54,338 bases of DNA from Lentisphaerota bacterium (GTDB lineage Bacteria; Verrucomicrobiota; Kiritimatiellia; UBA8416; JAUUYL01): assembly GCA_030590485.1 (NCBI GenBank), contig JAUUYL010000007.1:1-54338 (forward strand), in the 5' to 3' direction. Positions 17,548-26,312 of the stretch are shown here, piece by piece (the stretch's first letter is position 1; each line of letters starts with the position of its first letter). A program made the position numbers and the translations under genes. Under the pieces are notes generated by a model. The model was not told the origin of the DNA. It saw nothing but the letters and a program-made list of their open reading frames with translations, and did not search any database.

Positions 17548-18432
17548 CTACCTTGTAAAGGGGTTTGTAAAGGGATTATCTTTGTTTGAGTCGTGAATTT
17601 CAGATTTTGTGGATGGTCCGTCGTCGTATGGGGGTGGGCTGATTTCCACCTGAGTGTCATCTGGTTGGGTTTCGGGCTGCCATGGCGGGTTATCTGGCTG
17701 AGGGTTATTATCGGGCCAGAACCATTGTGCGGATTCCTGCATTTTGACAAGCTTGTATTCGTTTTCGGCGCCGGAGTAGACGAATATTGCGATAATGACA
17801 TTAAAGATTCCGGACTCATGACCACTGAAGAATCGGGAGAGTCCGTATAGGCCGAACAGCAGGGCTAGGGACTTGCCGATTCGTGATGCTATATATGTTG
17901 CCTTGAGCTTACCTCTTTTTGGCGTCAACAATGCGCGTAGGACGCGGCCGCCATCCAGCGGGAACGCTGGTATTATATTGAAAACGGTAAGCATGCCGTT
18001 CCAAGCGCCAAGAATCCAGAAGAAAGGGATGAGTTGTATGGCAACGGTAGCGTTGTATTGAGACAGGAAGAGAACTCCGCACATACCTGTCAGGCAGAGG
18101 AAGAGGCTGACGGCGGGCCCTGCGATGGCCATCTGGAATTCATCCTTGGGGCGTGATGGGATGCTTTCCATTTTTGCTACTCCGCCAAATATGGCAAGTG
18201 TAATTTCATGAACACGACAGCCCTTTTTAATGGCAACATAAGAATGGCCAAGTTCATGCAGGGCGATGCTTGTGAAAAGTATTATGCCGGCGCAGATGCC
18301 AAATAGAAACGATAATGGATCTCCGGGCTTTGACATTGAAAATGCGATATATCCGATAATGAATAGCAAGGAGATGTTGGTTTTGATGGGGATTCCCCAT
18401 ACTGTTGCAATTTTGTAGGACGACTTAAACAT
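17548..18432 (-). CDS. Site-2 protease family protein (M50 metalloprotease)
   Basis: The 294-residue protein has HELGH at residues 59-63, within a hydrophobic segment, and the second zinc-ligand motif NIIPAFPLDGGR. Six or so membrane segments place the active site in the bilayer. The C-terminal 60 residues are a proline- and aspartate-rich tail outside the fold. Such proteases cleave membrane-bound regulators or signal peptides. It heads a unit with the receiver protein and the 117-residue protein. Confidence 0.9.
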   Translation of the reverse strand: MFKSSYKIATVWGIPIKTNISLLFIIGYIAFSMSKPGDPLSFLFGICAGIILFTSIALHELGHSYVAIKKGCRVHEITLAIFGGVAKMESIPSRPKDEFQMAIAGPAVSLFLCLTGMCGVLFLSQYNATVAIQLIPFFWILGAWNGMLTVFNIIPAFPLDGGRVLRALLTPKRGKLKATYIASRIGKSLALLFGLYGLSRFFSGHESGIFNVIIAIFVYSGAENEYKLVKMQESAQWFWPDNNPQPDNPPWQPETQPDDTQVEISPPPYDDGPSTKSEIHDSNKDNPFTNPFTR

Positions 18433-18465
18433 GGGTATTAAGATAGCATAGGCGGTGGGAAAAGT

Positions 18466-18596
18466 GAATATAGAATATCGAATAATGAATATCGAAATTA
18501 GAGGAGCAATAACCTAATAGGTAAAACTTCCTTTCTTTCGACATTCGAAATTCAGTGTTCGATATTCGATATTACCGCCAGGCGAAGCCTGGCGGT
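18466..18596. repeat. Facing ATATCGA word repeats followed by a 10-bp palindrome
   Basis: A direct copy (18466-18500, GAATATCGAATAATGAATAT) faces an inverted copy (18535-18572, TTCGACATTCGAAATTCAG). It is followed by the perfect palindrome ACCGCCAGGC, loop GAA, GCCTGGCGGT (18574-18596). The two word arrays could pair into a long imperfect hairpin. Confidence 0.8.
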
Positions 18597-18656
18597 AGGC
18601 TCTGGCATCATATCTTCTTGCGAAGAGGATGTATATTGCGGTAATGTATGGGTGCT

Positions 18657-19352
18657 ATGAAACTATCGATTGTAATACCGATTTATAATGAGAAGGCGAC
18701 TGTCAAGAAGCTGATCGACAATGTGCTGGCTGTTGATGTTGATATGGAGAAGGAGCTTGTTCTTGTTGACGATTGTTCTACCGATGGGACGCGCGAAGTT
18801 TTGAGGGAGCTCAAGGAATCTCATTCTGATTGGAAGTTTGTCTTTCATGAGTTGAACCAGGGTAAGGGCGCGGCTTTGAGAAGTGGGTTTAAGGAAGCGA
18901 CCGGCGATGTGGTCGTTATACAGGATGCTGATCTGGAGTATGATCCGAAGGATTACAATGCGTTGCTGGCTCCGATCAAGGGTGGTCATGCGGATGTTGT
19001 GTATGGGTCGCGGTTTCAGGGTGGCGGTGCGCACAGGGTGGTCTTTTTCTGGCATTCTGTTGGGAATAATTTTCTGACGTTACTTTCCAATATGATGACT
19101 GACTTGAATCTTACGGACATGGAGGTGTGTTACAAGATGTTCCGGAAAGAAGTCTTGGACGGCATTGATATCAAGGAGAACAGGTTTGGGTTTGAGCCGG
19201 AGATAACGGCGAAAGTGGCGAAGGGGGATTGGCGTGTCTATGAAGTTCCTATTTCCTATTACGGCCGTAATTATTCAGACGGCAAGAAGATCACCTGGAA
19301 AGACGGGGTCAGGGCGTTGTGGTGTATTTTTAAATATAGGTTTGTTTCGTGA
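18657..19352 (+). CDS. Glycosyltransferase family 2 (dolichol-phosphate-mannose-synthase-like)
   Basis: The protein has 231 residues from the ATG at 18657. An in-frame ATG three codons earlier is possible. KLSIVIPIYNEKATVKKLID opens the GT2 fold, LVDDCSTDGT binds nucleotide sugar, and VVIQDADLEYDPKDY carries the DxD metal site. FGFEPEITAKV and PISYYGRNYSDGKKI match DPM1-like enzymes that load sugars onto polyprenyl phosphate. The next gene, pgpA, begins about 20 bases on, so they may be co-transcribed. Confidence 0.9.
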   Translation: MKLSIVIPIYNEKATVKKLIDNVLAVDVDMEKELVLVDDCSTDGTREVLRELKESHSDWKFVFHELNQGKGAALRSGFKEATGDVVVIQDADLEYDPKDYNALLAPIKGGHADVVYGSRFQGGGAHRVVFFWHSVGNNFLTLLSNMMTDLNLTDMEVCYKMFRKEVLDGIDIKENRFGFEPEITAKVAKGDWRVYEVPISYYGRNYSDGKKITWKDGVRALWCIFKYRFVS

Positions 19353-19373
19353 AACGTGATGAGAGGTGCTGGT

Positions 19374-19850
19374 GTGAAGAAGGTTGTTACATTTATTGCG
19401 GCTGGTTTTGGATTGGGGTACAGCCCTGTGGCGTCGGGGACTATCGGTAGTCTGCTGGGTATTCCTATAATTATTCTTTTGAGCCCGCTTACTGTGGGTT
19501 GGCAGGTGGGGATTTGCGTGGGGCTTGTCTTGTTGGCTATACCGATGTGTGGTATTGCTGAGGAGTATTTTGACAAGGGTGATGATGGTCGGATTGTTGC
19601 TGATGAATATATGACGCTGCCGATTTGTATGATCGGCTTGCCATGGGATCCGTATTTTATGGTTGTCGCGTTTTTGACATGTCGTTTCTTTGATATTCTC
19701 AAGCCCCCCCCGGCGAGGCAATGCGAGCAGTTGAATGGCGGGTTGGGTGTTGTAATGGATGATGTGGTTGCATCGCTAATGAGCCTTGGCACTAATTATC
19801 TGATTTTCTATTTCGTCTGGCCGTTTGTTACTGCGAATTTCCTGAGTTAG
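19374..19850 (+). CDS. pgpA: Phosphatidylglycerophosphatase A
   Basis: The protein has 158 residues from a GTG at 19374 with GAGAGG 7 bases upstream. An ATG at 19359 adds five residues but lacks a Shine-Dalgarno. Features of PgpA are FGLGYSPVASGTIGSLLG at the start, the acidic IADEYMTLP-type segment (seen as VADEYMTLPICM), RFFDILKPPPARQCEQL and GGLGVVMDDVVAS. The enzyme dephosphorylates phosphatidylglycerophosphate in the inner membrane. It sits between GT2 and rfbD genes, each separated by 10-25 bases. Confidence 0.93.
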   Translation: MKKVVTFIAAGFGLGYSPVASGTIGSLLGIPIIILLSPLTVGWQVGICVGLVLLAIPMCGIAEEYFDKGDDGRIVADEYMTLPICMIGLPWDPYFMVVAFLTCRFFDILKPPPARQCEQLNGGLGVVMDDVVASLMSLGTNYLIFYFVWPFVTANFLS

Positions 19851-19860
19851 AGCACGGCGT

Positions 19861-20703
19861 ATGAAAATTCTTCTTTTAGGGCATGACGGGCAGATAGGCT
19901 GGGAGCTCAGTCATAGATTGTCTGTCAACGCTTCTGTTCGCGGGTTGTCTTACCCTGATATTGATTATTCCCGAATTGACGATGTTCTGAAGGTTGTTCG
20001 TGATGAAGCTCCCGATATTGTCATTAATGCTGCGGCATATACGGCGGTTGACAAGGCGGAAGACGATGCTGGTCTGGCGCAGAGCATAAATGCTGAAGCG
20101 CCTGGTCGGATTGCGGAGGAGGCGAAGAAGCTTGGTGCGGTATTTGTTCATTATTCTACTGATTTTGTTTTTGATGGAAATAAAGGAACAGCATATACAG
20201 AGGAAGATGTGCCGAACCCGCTAAGTGTTTACGGGAAGACAAAGCTTGCGGGTGATGAGGCTGTATTGGCTGTCGGAGGCAGGAGCCTTATTTTCAGGGT
20301 GAGCTGGATTTACGGGTTGCGGGGAAGTAATTTTCTTTTAACGATGCGCAGGCTCGCTGGGGAGCGGGATGAATTGGGTGTTGTGGATGATCAGGTGGGT
20401 TGTCCAACATGGTGCGGGTCTGTTGCGGAGGGTACGGCAGCCGTGCTCGACAAAGTTCTTGCGGGTGATGAGGATCATTTCGAGCTTTATAATATGGTTT
20501 GCAATGGTGAGACTAGCTGGTGTGGGTTTGCGAAGGAGATACTGGGTGATTCCGTAATTGTAAATCCGATTGCGACGGAGGAATATCCAACGCCTGCGGT
20601 GAGACCGGCATATTCCGGATTGGATTGCTCAAAACTCAAAGAAACTTTCGGTATCGAGTTGCCTGACTGGCGTGAGGCGTTGCAGGAATGCATAAACAGC
20701 TGA
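19861..20703 (+). CDS. rfbD: dTDP-4-dehydrorhamnose reductase
   Basis: The 280-residue protein is an extended-SDR enzyme. The Rossmann loop is LLLGHDGQIGWEL, and the catalytic YxxxK is in SVYGKTKLAGDEAV, preceded by YSTDFVFDG. VNAAAYTAVDKAEDD (seen as INAAAYTAVDKAE) and WIYGLRGSNFLLTMRR are diagnostic for RfbD. It makes dTDP-L-rhamnose, the last step of the pathway. The other rfb genes are not nearby. Ten bases separate it from pgpA. Confidence 0.93.
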   Translation: MKILLLGHDGQIGWELSHRLSVNASVRGLSYPDIDYSRIDDVLKVVRDEAPDIVINAAAYTAVDKAEDDAGLAQSINAEAPGRIAEEAKKLGAVFVHYSTDFVFDGNKGTAYTEEDVPNPLSVYGKTKLAGDEAVLAVGGRSLIFRVSWIYGLRGSNFLLTMRRLAGERDELGVVDDQVGCPTWCGSVAEGTAAVLDKVLAGDEDHFELYNMVCNGETSWCGFAKEILGDSVIVNPIATEEYPTPAVRPAYSGLDCSKLKETFGIELPDWREALQECINS

Positions 20704-20749
20704 CGGTCTTTGATGGTGCCCCGCCTTGTTTAACTTGTCTTTTGTTTCG

Positions 20750-21673
20750 CTAGTCTTTGCGAAAGTTTTTTGTCGGGCGGAGTGTGGCTGCGAGGTAACC
20801 CCATATTATGCCGCCGCAGAGTCCAACGCCATGTGCGGTGTTTGCTATGTGCCCTAAGAGTCCGGTCATGCAGAGGAAAAACCAGGCGATCATCATTATG
20901 ACGGTCTGCTTATGCAGGAAGAGGCCTGAAAGCGGATCAAATTTACCTCTCATCCAGATGTAACCAAGTAGTCCGTAAACTACTCCTGACATACCGCCGA
21001 ACGAGGGGCCGCTCATCAGGAATTGACCTATATTGGACGATATTCCAAAAACCATGACCATAACAGCGAGGAATATAGGGCCTGATTTTTTTTCTATCAT
21101 ATGACCCAGATCTTTAAGCCATAGCATGTTGAAGAGGATATGCCAGAGAGAGAAATGAAGAAATATAGGCGTAAGCAATCGCCATATCTGGCCTTGTTGT
21201 ATTTCGGGAAGGTTTTTATGGTAGACGATATGTGTTCCTTCGGGATTCTGTGTATATTCAGTTATCATTATTCTGGCATTGAGCGAGTCGTTGGTTCCCA
21301 GGCCCGTTAAGACGGCTGTGAATATGCTTATAAGTATTAAGAAGCTTGTAACGGAAAGAAGTTTGAGTTTGGAGATGGAAAAGAGTTCGTCGCGGGTGTG
21401 AAGATTTCTTCTGTAGACTTTTTCTTCTTTTGCTACACGTTCTTTTTGTGCCTCAAATAAGATGGATGCGTTTTTGTATTTGGTGTTGCCGGGGTTTTTT
21501 AAGAACTCTTCCGTTATGGATTTCCCTTCTCCAAGCTGGTCGCTATCGAACACCCATAGAGCCCAGGAGTCATCTTGATTGCATTCGATCTGGTTCTTTA
21601 TTTCTGAGATATGAAGATAGTTGCTTAATAATTGGGCGTGATCTTTGTTGTCAATTTGTCCTGCTTTTATCAT
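20750..21673 (-). CDS. Rhomboid family intramembrane serine protease
   Basis: The 307-residue protein has a cytoplasmic N-terminal domain of about 110 residues, as in GlpG. Six membrane segments follow. The oxyanion-side motif is WRLLTPIFLHFSLWHILFNM, the catalytic serine is in GGMSGVVYGLLG, and the catalytic histidine is in IANTAHGVGLCGG. It cleaves membrane proteins within the bilayer. It converges on rfbD and is divergent from the ebo cluster across a 241-base gap. Confidence 0.92.
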   Translation of the reverse strand: MIKAGQIDNKDHAQLLSNYLHISEIKNQIECNQDDSWALWVFDSDQLGEGKSITEEFLKNPGNTKYKNASILFEAQKERVAKEEKVYRRNLHTRDELFSISKLKLLSVTSFLILISIFTAVLTGLGTNDSLNARIMITEYTQNPEGTHIVYHKNLPEIQQGQIWRLLTPIFLHFSLWHILFNMLWLKDLGHMIEKKSGPIFLAVMVMVFGISSNIGQFLMSGPSFGGMSGVVYGLLGYIWMRGKFDPLSGLFLHKQTVIMMIAWFFLCMTGLLGHIANTAHGVGLCGGIIWGYLAATLRPTKNFRKD

Positions 21674-21914
21674 GGGTTTCCATTTTGATGGGTTCTAGTT
21701 GTTAAGCAATGATTCGCGGAACAACCCTACTGATTTTCCGTGTTAATTGCACGACATTGATTGAGCGCTGAATCATCAACCATGAAGGCATTGTTAAGAT
21801 AAGTGTGTCCTTTTCGCATAGAATATTCGTGGTTAACATCTAATTTCAAATTTCCAGCTTCAATATCTCTAATATTTTGTAGAGTTTGTACGTTTATAAT
21901 AGTAAGGTGAGCAA

Positions 21915-22745
21915 ATGACGATAATTGAACCGCATATACATATGTATTCGAGGACGACGGATGACTACCAGCGCATGTACGAGGCTGGTATCCGGGCCTG
22001 TGTTGAGCCTTCGTTCTGGATGGGGTGTGACAGGCGTTATGCTGGTACATTCTTTGACTATTTTAAGCTTATCCTTGAGTTTGAGACAATAAGGGCGGGT
22101 CGGTTTGGAATTGATCATTATGCAACTATTGCACTCAACCCGAAAGAAACAGAGGATACGGGGCTGGCTGCTGAGGTCATCGATGGACTTGGCGAGTATC
22201 TGGATCATGAGCGTTGTGTTGCAGTAGGTGAGATAGGGTTTAATAATATTACGCCTAATGAGGAATCGGCTTTCTGCCGTCAGCTGGAGATTGCCAAGCA
22301 GCGTGATATGCCTGTGATAGTTCATTTGCCGCATGTGAATAAGCTTGAGGGTACAAAGCGGTCGGCGGATATAGTAAGGGAATCAGGAATCAATGTTGAT
22401 AAGATCATTCTGGATCACAATACGGAAGAGACGATGAAGGTGAGTAAGGACTCTGGTTGTTATTGCGGGATGACTGTGTATCCTGTTTCGAAGCTTACGC
22501 CTGAGCGGGTATCGGAGATAATAAAAGAATTTGGAAGTGAGCGAATGATTGTGAATGGCTCTGCCGACTGGGGCGTATCGGATCCGCTGAGTCTCGTTAA
22601 GGTCGTTGATTACATGAGTAAGGATGGACATGATAAAAGTGTTATCCAGGGTCTTGTGTTTGATCATGCGATGGCGTTTTATGGTCCGGACTGGAATCCC
22701 AAGTTGGATATAGAGCCGCTGGATACGAGGGAATTTCAGCGATAG
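21915..22745 (+). CDS. eboB: EboB-type TatD-like metal-dependent hydrolase
   Basis: The 276-residue protein has the amidohydrolase HxH at residues 7-9 (EPHIHMYSR), GEIGFNNITPNEE for the bridging glutamate, VIVHLPHVNK and ILDHNTEETM. This is the TatD-like fold, but divergent from DNase TatD. Its position directly before a UbiA-type prenyltransferase, a nucleotide-pyrophosphatase-like protein and a dehydroquinate-synthase-like protein identifies it as EboB. Ebo clusters have been tied to export or handling of secondary-metabolite precursors in cyanobacteria. The biochemical role of EboB is not known. AAGGTGAG precedes the ATG. Confidence 0.85.
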   Translation: MTIIEPHIHMYSRTTDDYQRMYEAGIRACVEPSFWMGCDRRYAGTFFDYFKLILEFETIRAGRFGIDHYATIALNPKETEDTGLAAEVIDGLGEYLDHERCVAVGEIGFNNITPNEESAFCRQLEIAKQRDMPVIVHLPHVNKLEGTKRSADIVRESGINVDKIILDHNTEETMKVSKDSGCYCGMTVYPVSKLTPERVSEIIKEFGSERMIVNGSADWGVSDPLSLVKVVDYMSKDGHDKSVIQGLVFDHAMAFYGPDWNPKLDIEPLDTREFQR

Positions 22746-22825
22746 GGTGGTCTGTGACCGCCGACCACGGAATGATGAGCTGTGTGATGATGGGCTTAGG
22801 GACGAGTTGCGCCTGCGGTTCGGTA

Positions 22826-22862
22826 AATATCGAATGTCGAATACCTAATATCGAAGTTGAGA
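22826..22862 (+). repeat. ATATCGA word repeat abutting the eboC ribosome-binding site
   Basis: AAATATCGAATGTCGAATAC is followed by CTAATATCGAAG, and GAGAGGATT-ATG of eboC comes directly after. The same order (repeat, then a purine-rich Shine-Dalgarno) is seen before cysH and metY. Confidence 0.85.
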
Positions 22863-22867
22863 GGATT

Positions 22868-23764
22868 ATGGGTAAGCAGAATTTTAGAGCGTGGTTTCAG
22901 TTGATACGTCCTCCTAATCTTGTGACTGTGCCGGGTGATCCGTTGGTTGGTTTTCTTTTGGCCATGGTTTCTGTTCCTCATGAAGGCGATATTGATATCA
23001 TCATTGTTGTGCCTTGTATGGTGGCGTCTATGTTGCTGTACATGGCTGGACTTATGCTTAATGATTTTGCTGACAGTGGTGAAGATGGCTTGCTTCGTCC
23101 TGACCGGCCTATTCCGAGTGGTGGGGTTGCGAGAAACGCGGTGGCATCAGTGGGTATGCTCTTGCTTGCTGGAGGCGTGGCGACGGCGGGCATTGCCGGG
23201 AAACAGTCGTTGGCGGTTGCTGTATGTCTGGCGATTCTGATTTTACTTTATAACTCTGTTGCGAGAAGGATACGTCCGTTGGGTTTGTTGACAATGGGTT
23301 TGTGTCGCGGGGGTAGTTTATTGTTAGGTGCATCGGCGATTGGGTTGAATGCGCCGTTGGCTTTTGTGGCGGCGTTGGGCTTGACGTTTTATATTATGGA
23401 AGTCTCAAATATTGCAGTATGGGAAGCTGAAGGTAAGCTTGCAAAAGGGATAAGGTGGTTTCCGGCTATTGTGTTATTGGGATTGTATTTAATTGTCCAT
23501 TATCGCATTGGTGAAATATTGCCGGTGTCGATTGTGTTGTCCTTGGCGGCTTTCGGATGGGCCTTGGGACGTGCGGCCGCATTGGGTGAGGTGAAGACTG
23601 AGGGCGATATTTCCCGTCAGGTAGGTCTTTTGATCAGAGGATTGTTGCTGGTGCAGGCGTCCTTTTGTGCTATGGCTGGACGTCAGGGGCTGATTGCTGC
23701 AGGCTGTTTGCTGTTGCTATGGCCTGTTGGTATGCTTCTGGCTAGAAAGTTTTATGCATCGTGA
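22868..23764 (+). CDS. eboC: EboC, UbiA-family prenyltransferase
   Basis: The protein has 298 residues from the ATG at 22868, which has GAGAGG upstream. The open frame further 5' runs through an ATATCGA repeat and is excluded. About eight membrane segments are present, with NDFADSGEDGLLRPDRPIPS for the first aspartate-rich prenyl-diphosphate site and VSNIAVWEAEGKL in the second half. UbiA enzymes transfer prenyl chains to aromatic or other acceptors in the membrane. In the ebo context the acceptor is unknown. Its TGA stop overlaps the GTG start of eboF (GTGA). Confidence 0.9.
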   Translation: MGKQNFRAWFQLIRPPNLVTVPGDPLVGFLLAMVSVPHEGDIDIIIVVPCMVASMLLYMAGLMLNDFADSGEDGLLRPDRPIPSGGVARNAVASVGMLLLAGGVATAGIAGKQSLAVAVCLAILILLYNSVARRIRPLGLLTMGLCRGGSLLLGASAIGLNAPLAFVAALGLTFYIMEVSNIAVWEAEGKLAKGIRWFPAIVLLGLYLIVHYRIGEILPVSIVLSLAAFGWALGRAAALGEVKTEGDISRQVGLLIRGLLLVQASFCAMAGRQGLIAAGCLLLLWPVGMLLARKFYAS

Positions 23765-25065
23765 GTGATAAAAAGAAATTATTAGTAGTACAAGTAGCAG
23801 GTTTGGGATGCAATATTGTGGCCGGGCATGGTTTGGAGCAGTGGGGCGACTTGAAGTTTCGTCCGATGCAGAGTGTTTTCCCTGCAGTTACTTGTACGGT
23901 GCAGGCGGCTTTCCGGACCGGGGTGTCGCCCGACAGGGCGGGGATGCCTGGTAATGGCTTTTATGACAGGAAGCTGGGTAAGGTTATGTTCTGGGAGCAG
24001 TCCTCGGCACTTGTTACTGGTGAACGGATATGGGAGGAGTTCAGAGCGGCTGGCAAGACGGTGGCCATGCTTTTCTGGCAGCAGAGTTTAGGGGAGACGG
24101 TTGATATGGTGTTGTCTCCGGCGCCGATTCACAAGCATCATGGCGGGATGATTCAGGACTGTTACTCGCAGCCGGATGATCTTTACGGGAAAATCCGTAA
24201 TGAACTGGGGCGTGGGTTTGATTTGAAATACTATTGGGGGCCTATGGCGTCCGTAAAATCCTCACAATGGATTACTGAGGCGACGGCGTATATGCTTGGG
24301 GTGAACGATGCGCCGGATCTTTGTATGATGTATCTGCCCGGATTGGATTATGATCTGCAGAGATATGGTGTGGCGAGTGAGAAGAGCAAGGCGGCATTAA
24401 AAGATGTTTTTGGTCAGTTGAATCTGCTTAAGAGTGTGGCTGATGATAATGGATATGAGATAGTGGTGTTTGGTGATTATGCGATTGTGGATGTTGATAA
24501 GGGGCCGGTTTATTTGAACAGGGTGTTGAGGAATGCGGGTTACATGGTGATGCGTGAGGTGGACGGAATGTTGTATCCTGACTTTTACGAGAGCAGGGCG
24601 TTTGCGGTTGTTGATCATGAAGTGGCGCACATATATGTGAAGCATGAAGACGAGAAGGATGTAGTGGCGGCCTTATTGCGTAAGGTTGAGGGTGTTGAAT
24701 CTGTAAAAGATACTTTTGATGAACATGCATTTGAGATGAATGATCATAATGCGGGAGACTTGATTGCTGTTACGGAGGATGGATACTGGTTTGCGTATCC
24801 CTGGTGGGAGAATGCGAAGCAGGCGCCGGAATATGCGGCGCATGTTGATATTCACAGTAAGCCGGGCTATGATCCTTGTGAGTTATTTTTCGGGAAGGTG
24901 CCTTGGAAGGTGAGTGTTGATGCAGGGAGGATCAAGGGGTCGCATGGCAAGATCGGGGCGGGACGAGAAGTATGCTGGGTGTCCACGCTATGGGATAGTG
25001 GAGTTGAAGATTTATTGGGGCTGAGTGAGAGAGTGAAAGAATTTTTGACAGGATTAACAGGATGA
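23761..25065 (+). CDS. eboF: EboF-like type I phosphodiesterase/nucleotide pyrophosphatase family protein
   Basis: The protein has 434 residues from a GTG start overlapping the eboC stop. The alkaline-phosphatase-superfamily nucleophile is the threonine in FPAVTCTVQAAFRTG. The usual metal motif after the core (SDHGM in typical members) is replaced by FGDYAIVDVD. VDHEVAHIYV and HVDIHSKPGYDPCELF supply further histidines. The change suggests a specialised or altered metal site. The last residues FLTGLTG-stop are encoded inside a GACAGGATTAACAGGATG repeat, and the repeat forms the 5' arm of a long hairpin. Earlier members of the family need not end there. Confidence 0.85.
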   Translation: MSDKKKLLVVQVAGLGCNIVAGHGLEQWGDLKFRPMQSVFPAVTCTVQAAFRTGVSPDRAGMPGNGFYDRKLGKVMFWEQSSALVTGERIWEEFRAAGKTVAMLFWQQSLGETVDMVLSPAPIHKHHGGMIQDCYSQPDDLYGKIRNELGRGFDLKYYWGPMASVKSSQWITEATAYMLGVNDAPDLCMMYLPGLDYDLQRYGVASEKSKAALKDVFGQLNLLKSVADDNGYEIVVFGDYAIVDVDKGPVYLNRVLRNAGYMVMREVDGMLYPDFYESRAFAVVDHEVAHIYVKHEDEKDVVAALLRKVEGVESVKDTFDEHAFEMNDHNAGDLIAVTEDGYWFAYPWWENAKQAPEYAAHVDIHSKPGYDPCELFFGKVPWKVSVDAGRIKGSHGKIGAGREVCWVSTLWDSGVEDLLGLSERVKEFLTGLTG

Positions 25066-25119
25066 ACAGGATTTCTGAGGAGATTGCCCCATCCTGTTAA
25101 TCTTGTCTAAAAATTCTTT
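25036..25119. repeat. Long hairpin (about 28-bp stem) at the eboF stop codon
   Basis: The 5' arm starts at 25036 (AAAGAATTTTTGACAGGATT...) and ends at 25064. The 3' arm covers 25090-25119, with one bulged base and one G-U pair. The loop is 25 bases. Both arms are copies of the ACAGGATTAACAGGATG word family in opposite orientation. The eboF TGA lies in the 5' arm. It may end transcription or stabilise the 3' end, though a clear T-run is missing. Confidence 0.85.
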
Positions 25120-25133
25120 GGAACGATTTGAAT

Positions 25134-26312
25134 ATGAGCGATAGCGAAGATATTTATATGCAGGAGTTTGATGTGAGTTACAGGTTTCCTGTGTACTTCA
25201 CGCGGGGTGTTTTTGATCCTGAAAATACTGTTTTGCATGATTGTATGTCGAGTTTCAGCAATGGTGTTGTGCGAAAGATTCTTGTTTATGTAGATGATGG
25301 TGTTTGCAAAGCGATACCTGGGATAGGTGACTCTATTAGAAATTATCTCGAGAGTTTTTCTGACTCGTTTGAGCTCGCCAATGAGCCGGAGGAGGTGCCG
25401 GGTGGTGAGCGGACTAAGAACGGCTGGAATGTTGTTCGGAATATTATGTCGAGTATGGGTGAGGGGCATCTTTGCCGGCATAGTTTTATTTTGGCGATTG
25501 GCGGGGGTAGTGTTTTGGATATGGTTGGCTTTGCGGCATCTCTGGTGCATAGGGGTGTCAGGGTCATCAGGATACCTACATCAGTGTTGGCGCAGGGTGA
25601 TGGGGGTGTTGGGGTCAAGACGGGTATGGATGAACATGGACAGAAGAATTTTGTCGGCACCTTTGCTCCGCCTGTAGCTGTAATCAATGATTTTGATTTC
25701 CTGAAGACTTTGGATGATGAGTATTGGATTGGAGGATTGTCAGAGGCGTTCAAGGTTGCGATTATCAAGGATCCTGAGTTTTTTGATTTGCTATGCGATA
25801 AGGCGGGTGAGTTAAAGGCGAGGGATGATGAGGTGATTGAGGATGTTGTCAGGCGGGCGGCGATACTGCATCTTGATCATATCCGAAACAGTGGTGATCC
25901 TTTTGAGTTTGGGACGGCGCGGCCTTTGGATTTTGGTCATTGGGCAGCCCATAAGCTAGAGATAATGTCTAATTACCGTTTAAACCATGGACTGGCAGTA
26001 GCGATTGGGATTGCTTTGGATTCGTATTATGCTTTTCGGAAGGGTTTTCTGACGGAGGCTGAGTTAGATCGGATATTGAGTGCGTTTCAGGATGCTGGGT
26101 TGCCGATATGGGATAAGGTCTTGAACAGCAAAACGGAGAGCGGTGAACTGGTTGTGCTTAAGGGGCTTGAGGATTTTCGGGAGCATCTGGGCGGGATGCT
26201 GACGGTGACGCTTCCTGACGGGATCGGGAAGAAGATTGAGATTCATGAGATTGATGTGGGGATTGTCGCCGAAGCTATTAAATATCTGGGGGAGAGAATT
26301 AGCCGCCGATAA
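25134..26312 (+). CDS. eboD: EboD, 3-dehydroquinate-synthase-like sugar phosphate cyclase
   Basis: The protein has 392 residues from the ATG at 25134. An ATG eight codons later is also possible. NAD-binding and active-site features are ILAIGGGSVLDMVGFAA, IRIPTSVLAQGDGGVGVK, PPVAVINDFDFLKTL, HLDHIRNSGDPFEFG and FGHWAAHKLEIMSN, with NHGLAVAIGIALDS near the end. The dehydroquinate-synthase superfamily fits, but it groups with the ebo cyclases by context. The product is not known. The final residues SRR-stop are encoded by the repeat unit AGCCGCCGATAAACGCCGAT, so the C-terminus was probably set by a repeat insertion. Confidence 0.9.
   Translation: MSDSEDIYMQEFDVSYRFPVYFTRGVFDPENTVLHDCMSSFSNGVVRKILVYVDDGVCKAIPGIGDSIRNYLESFSDSFELANEPEEVPGGERTKNGWNVVRNIMSSMGEGHLCRHSFILAIGGGSVLDMVGFAASLVHRGVRVIRIPTSVLAQGDGGVGVKTGMDEHGQKNFVGTFAPPVAVINDFDFLKTLDDEYWIGGLSEAFKVAIIKDPEFFDLLCDKAGELKARDDEVIEDVVRRAAILHLDHIRNSGDPFEFGTARPLDFGHWAAHKLEIMSNYRLNHGLAVAIGIALDSYYAFRKGFLTEAELDRILSAFQDAGLPIWDKVLNSKTESGELVVLKGLEDFREHLGGMLTVTLPDGIGKKIEIHEIDVGIVAEAIKYLGERISRR

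Noticed and set aside
21895-21900. TATAAT before eboB
   Set aside because: No -35 element at 15-19 bases, and it lies only 15 bases before the ATG.
21727-22050. Minus-strand ORF of 107 residues upstream of the rhomboid gene
   Set aside because: Its first half is antisense to eboB. The last 45 residues read somewhat like protein, but there is no start signal and no known match. The 241-base gap 21674-21914 is otherwise empty.
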